Part shown: positions 63,093 to 64,000 of the stretch, piece after piece
How positions within the stretch are numbered: position 1 is the first letter of the stretch
How the letters are laid out: every line of letters begins with the position of its first letter
Source of the DNA: Begonia masoniana
Lineage: Eukaryota; Streptophyta; Magnoliopsida; Cucurbitales; Begoniaceae
DNA length: 64,000 nt
Direction: 5' to 3'
Assembly: GCA_022432975.1 (NCBI GenBank)
Contig: CM039502.1
Coordinates: forward strand, 3,710,375 to 3,774,374
Notes under the pieces: generated by a model
What the model saw: only the letters and a program-made list of their open reading frames with translations
Databases searched by the model: none
Told to the model about the DNA's origin: nothing
Made by a program: the position numbers and the translations under genes

Positions 63093-64000
63093 CTGCCATA
63101 TTATGATTCATACATTTTAAAACCCAATTCTTGAAAATCAAACTATCAACAAGAAAAAAAAATACGCGAAAAACATAGACATTAAAATTTACATAAAAAT
63201 TCTATAGAGAAATAACTACGAGGATAAGAGAAATTCATTATATCAAAATCATAATATTGAAAATAGATCATTTGTGGACAATCAATGAAACTCTATCTAG
63301 TGTCACCCAATCAACGGAAGAAAAGTAATTAAATTCGTTCACAAATCAGAGCACAGTGAAGAAATCATGGTTTTGGTATGGGATTTTGAGAAGCAGTCTT
63401 TAATAAGCCCTTGAGGCACATGTATCTAGCAGTAAGGGGGGACCCACAGAAAACAATAAGGTTTAAAACACCATCCTTTTCTAGGCTGTGCCCTATAATT
63501 TTCTCTTTGATCGGTTCCCCAATCAATGGAGTTCTTTCTTGACTTTTAGCTTCAGCTTTTCAGGTTATCTAGATTGCATTGAGAGAGGAAATGGGGTTTC
63601 TCACACTTCAAAGCTCCCTTTCCTCCCCTCTCTCGTTTCACTTTTAAAAACCTCCTGCTCAGTCTATTGCAAGTGGAAGAGGAATTACTGGAAGAGGTTG
63701 GTTCACCTAGACCCTAATCCAAATATGAGCTTCCTGTTCTATCGGTAATAATCGAAGAAAAAATAAATAAATGCAGAAATACAGATACACTCAGATTTAA
63801 GTGAAAAACTTTAGACGAAAAAAACTACGGAGAAATTCACAATAATGAAATTTTGATACAATCAGTTTTACAATTCAAGTATCAATATATACAAAAAATA
63901 TAAAACTCTATCATTGATATACGAACCCAAAACTGCCCAATTAAAATTAGAATCAAGTTGAACTCTAACACTTCTAGTAACTTAAAAAGAATCAAACTCT
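63093..64000 (-). other. Probable GH9 intron
   Basis: The exon at 63092 begins after a consensus acceptor (GGCAG on the minus strand), so this stretch should be the preceding intron. No further GH9 exon was recognised on the minus strand, and the plus-strand frame at 63488-63748 has no family features. Confidence 0.55.

Overview
This window is nuclear DNA of a flowering plant, most likely a eudicot. The evidence is AT-rich intergenic sequence, genes split into many short exons by AT-rich introns, chloroplast and mitochondrial transit peptides, and abundant plant-type transposon debris. I identified twelve protein-coding genes by reading reference-like protein blocks exon by exon, checking GT-AG (rarely GC-AG) borders and reading-frame phase across every junction. 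Most exon models close exactly in frame. No RNA gene, CRISPR array or prokaryotic operon was seen.

Layout, left to right: a pKIWI502-type chloroplast oxidoreductase (minus, left part, odd 3' end); the nuclear gene for mitochondrial ATP synthase beta subunit (minus, nine exons), with a LINE fragment in intron 1 and a hAT-like element 84 bp before its start codon; ORC4 (plus, sixteen exons); a FatB-like acyl-ACP thioesterase (plus, six exons); a broken phosphatidylserine synthase fragment and a degenerate LINE (both minus); a foldback transposon; a DExH-box RNA helicase with a C-terminal dsRNA-binding region (minus, nineteen exons); a receptor-kinase remnant (minus); chloroplast fructose-bisphosphate aldolase (minus, six exons); a gene-poor repeat region of about 6 kb with a candidate solo LTR, a 296-bp duplication and a second foldback transposon; a prolyl-4-hydroxylase-like 2-oxoglutarate dioxygenase (plus, nine exons) whose introns hold copia debris; a long AT-rich spacer; an intronless RHA2-like RING-H2 E3 ligase (plus); a tandem CCCH zinc-finger gene (minus, two coding exons); a divergent type-B response regulator (plus, five exons); and the 3' half of a GH9 endoglucanase running off the right edge (minus).

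The genes are functionally unrelated, as is usual in plant chromosomes: energy and carbon metabolism (ATP synthase, aldolase, thioesterase), replication (ORC4), RNA metabolism (helicase, CCCH protein), signalling (RHA2-like, response regulator) and cell wall (GH9). I see no new multi-gene system. The most unusual items are two noncoding foldback elements, one with a perfect and one with a near-perfect 9-bp target duplication. They have different outer ends but share an internal module of roughly 120 bp present four times in alternating orientation. Also notable are transposon ends lying 84 and 137 bp from two start codons, an Asp-to-Asn change in the ORC4 Walker B motif, two GC-AG introns, and a response regulator lacking one acidic-pocket residue. 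All family assignments rest on recognition of protein motifs by eye, not on database searches.
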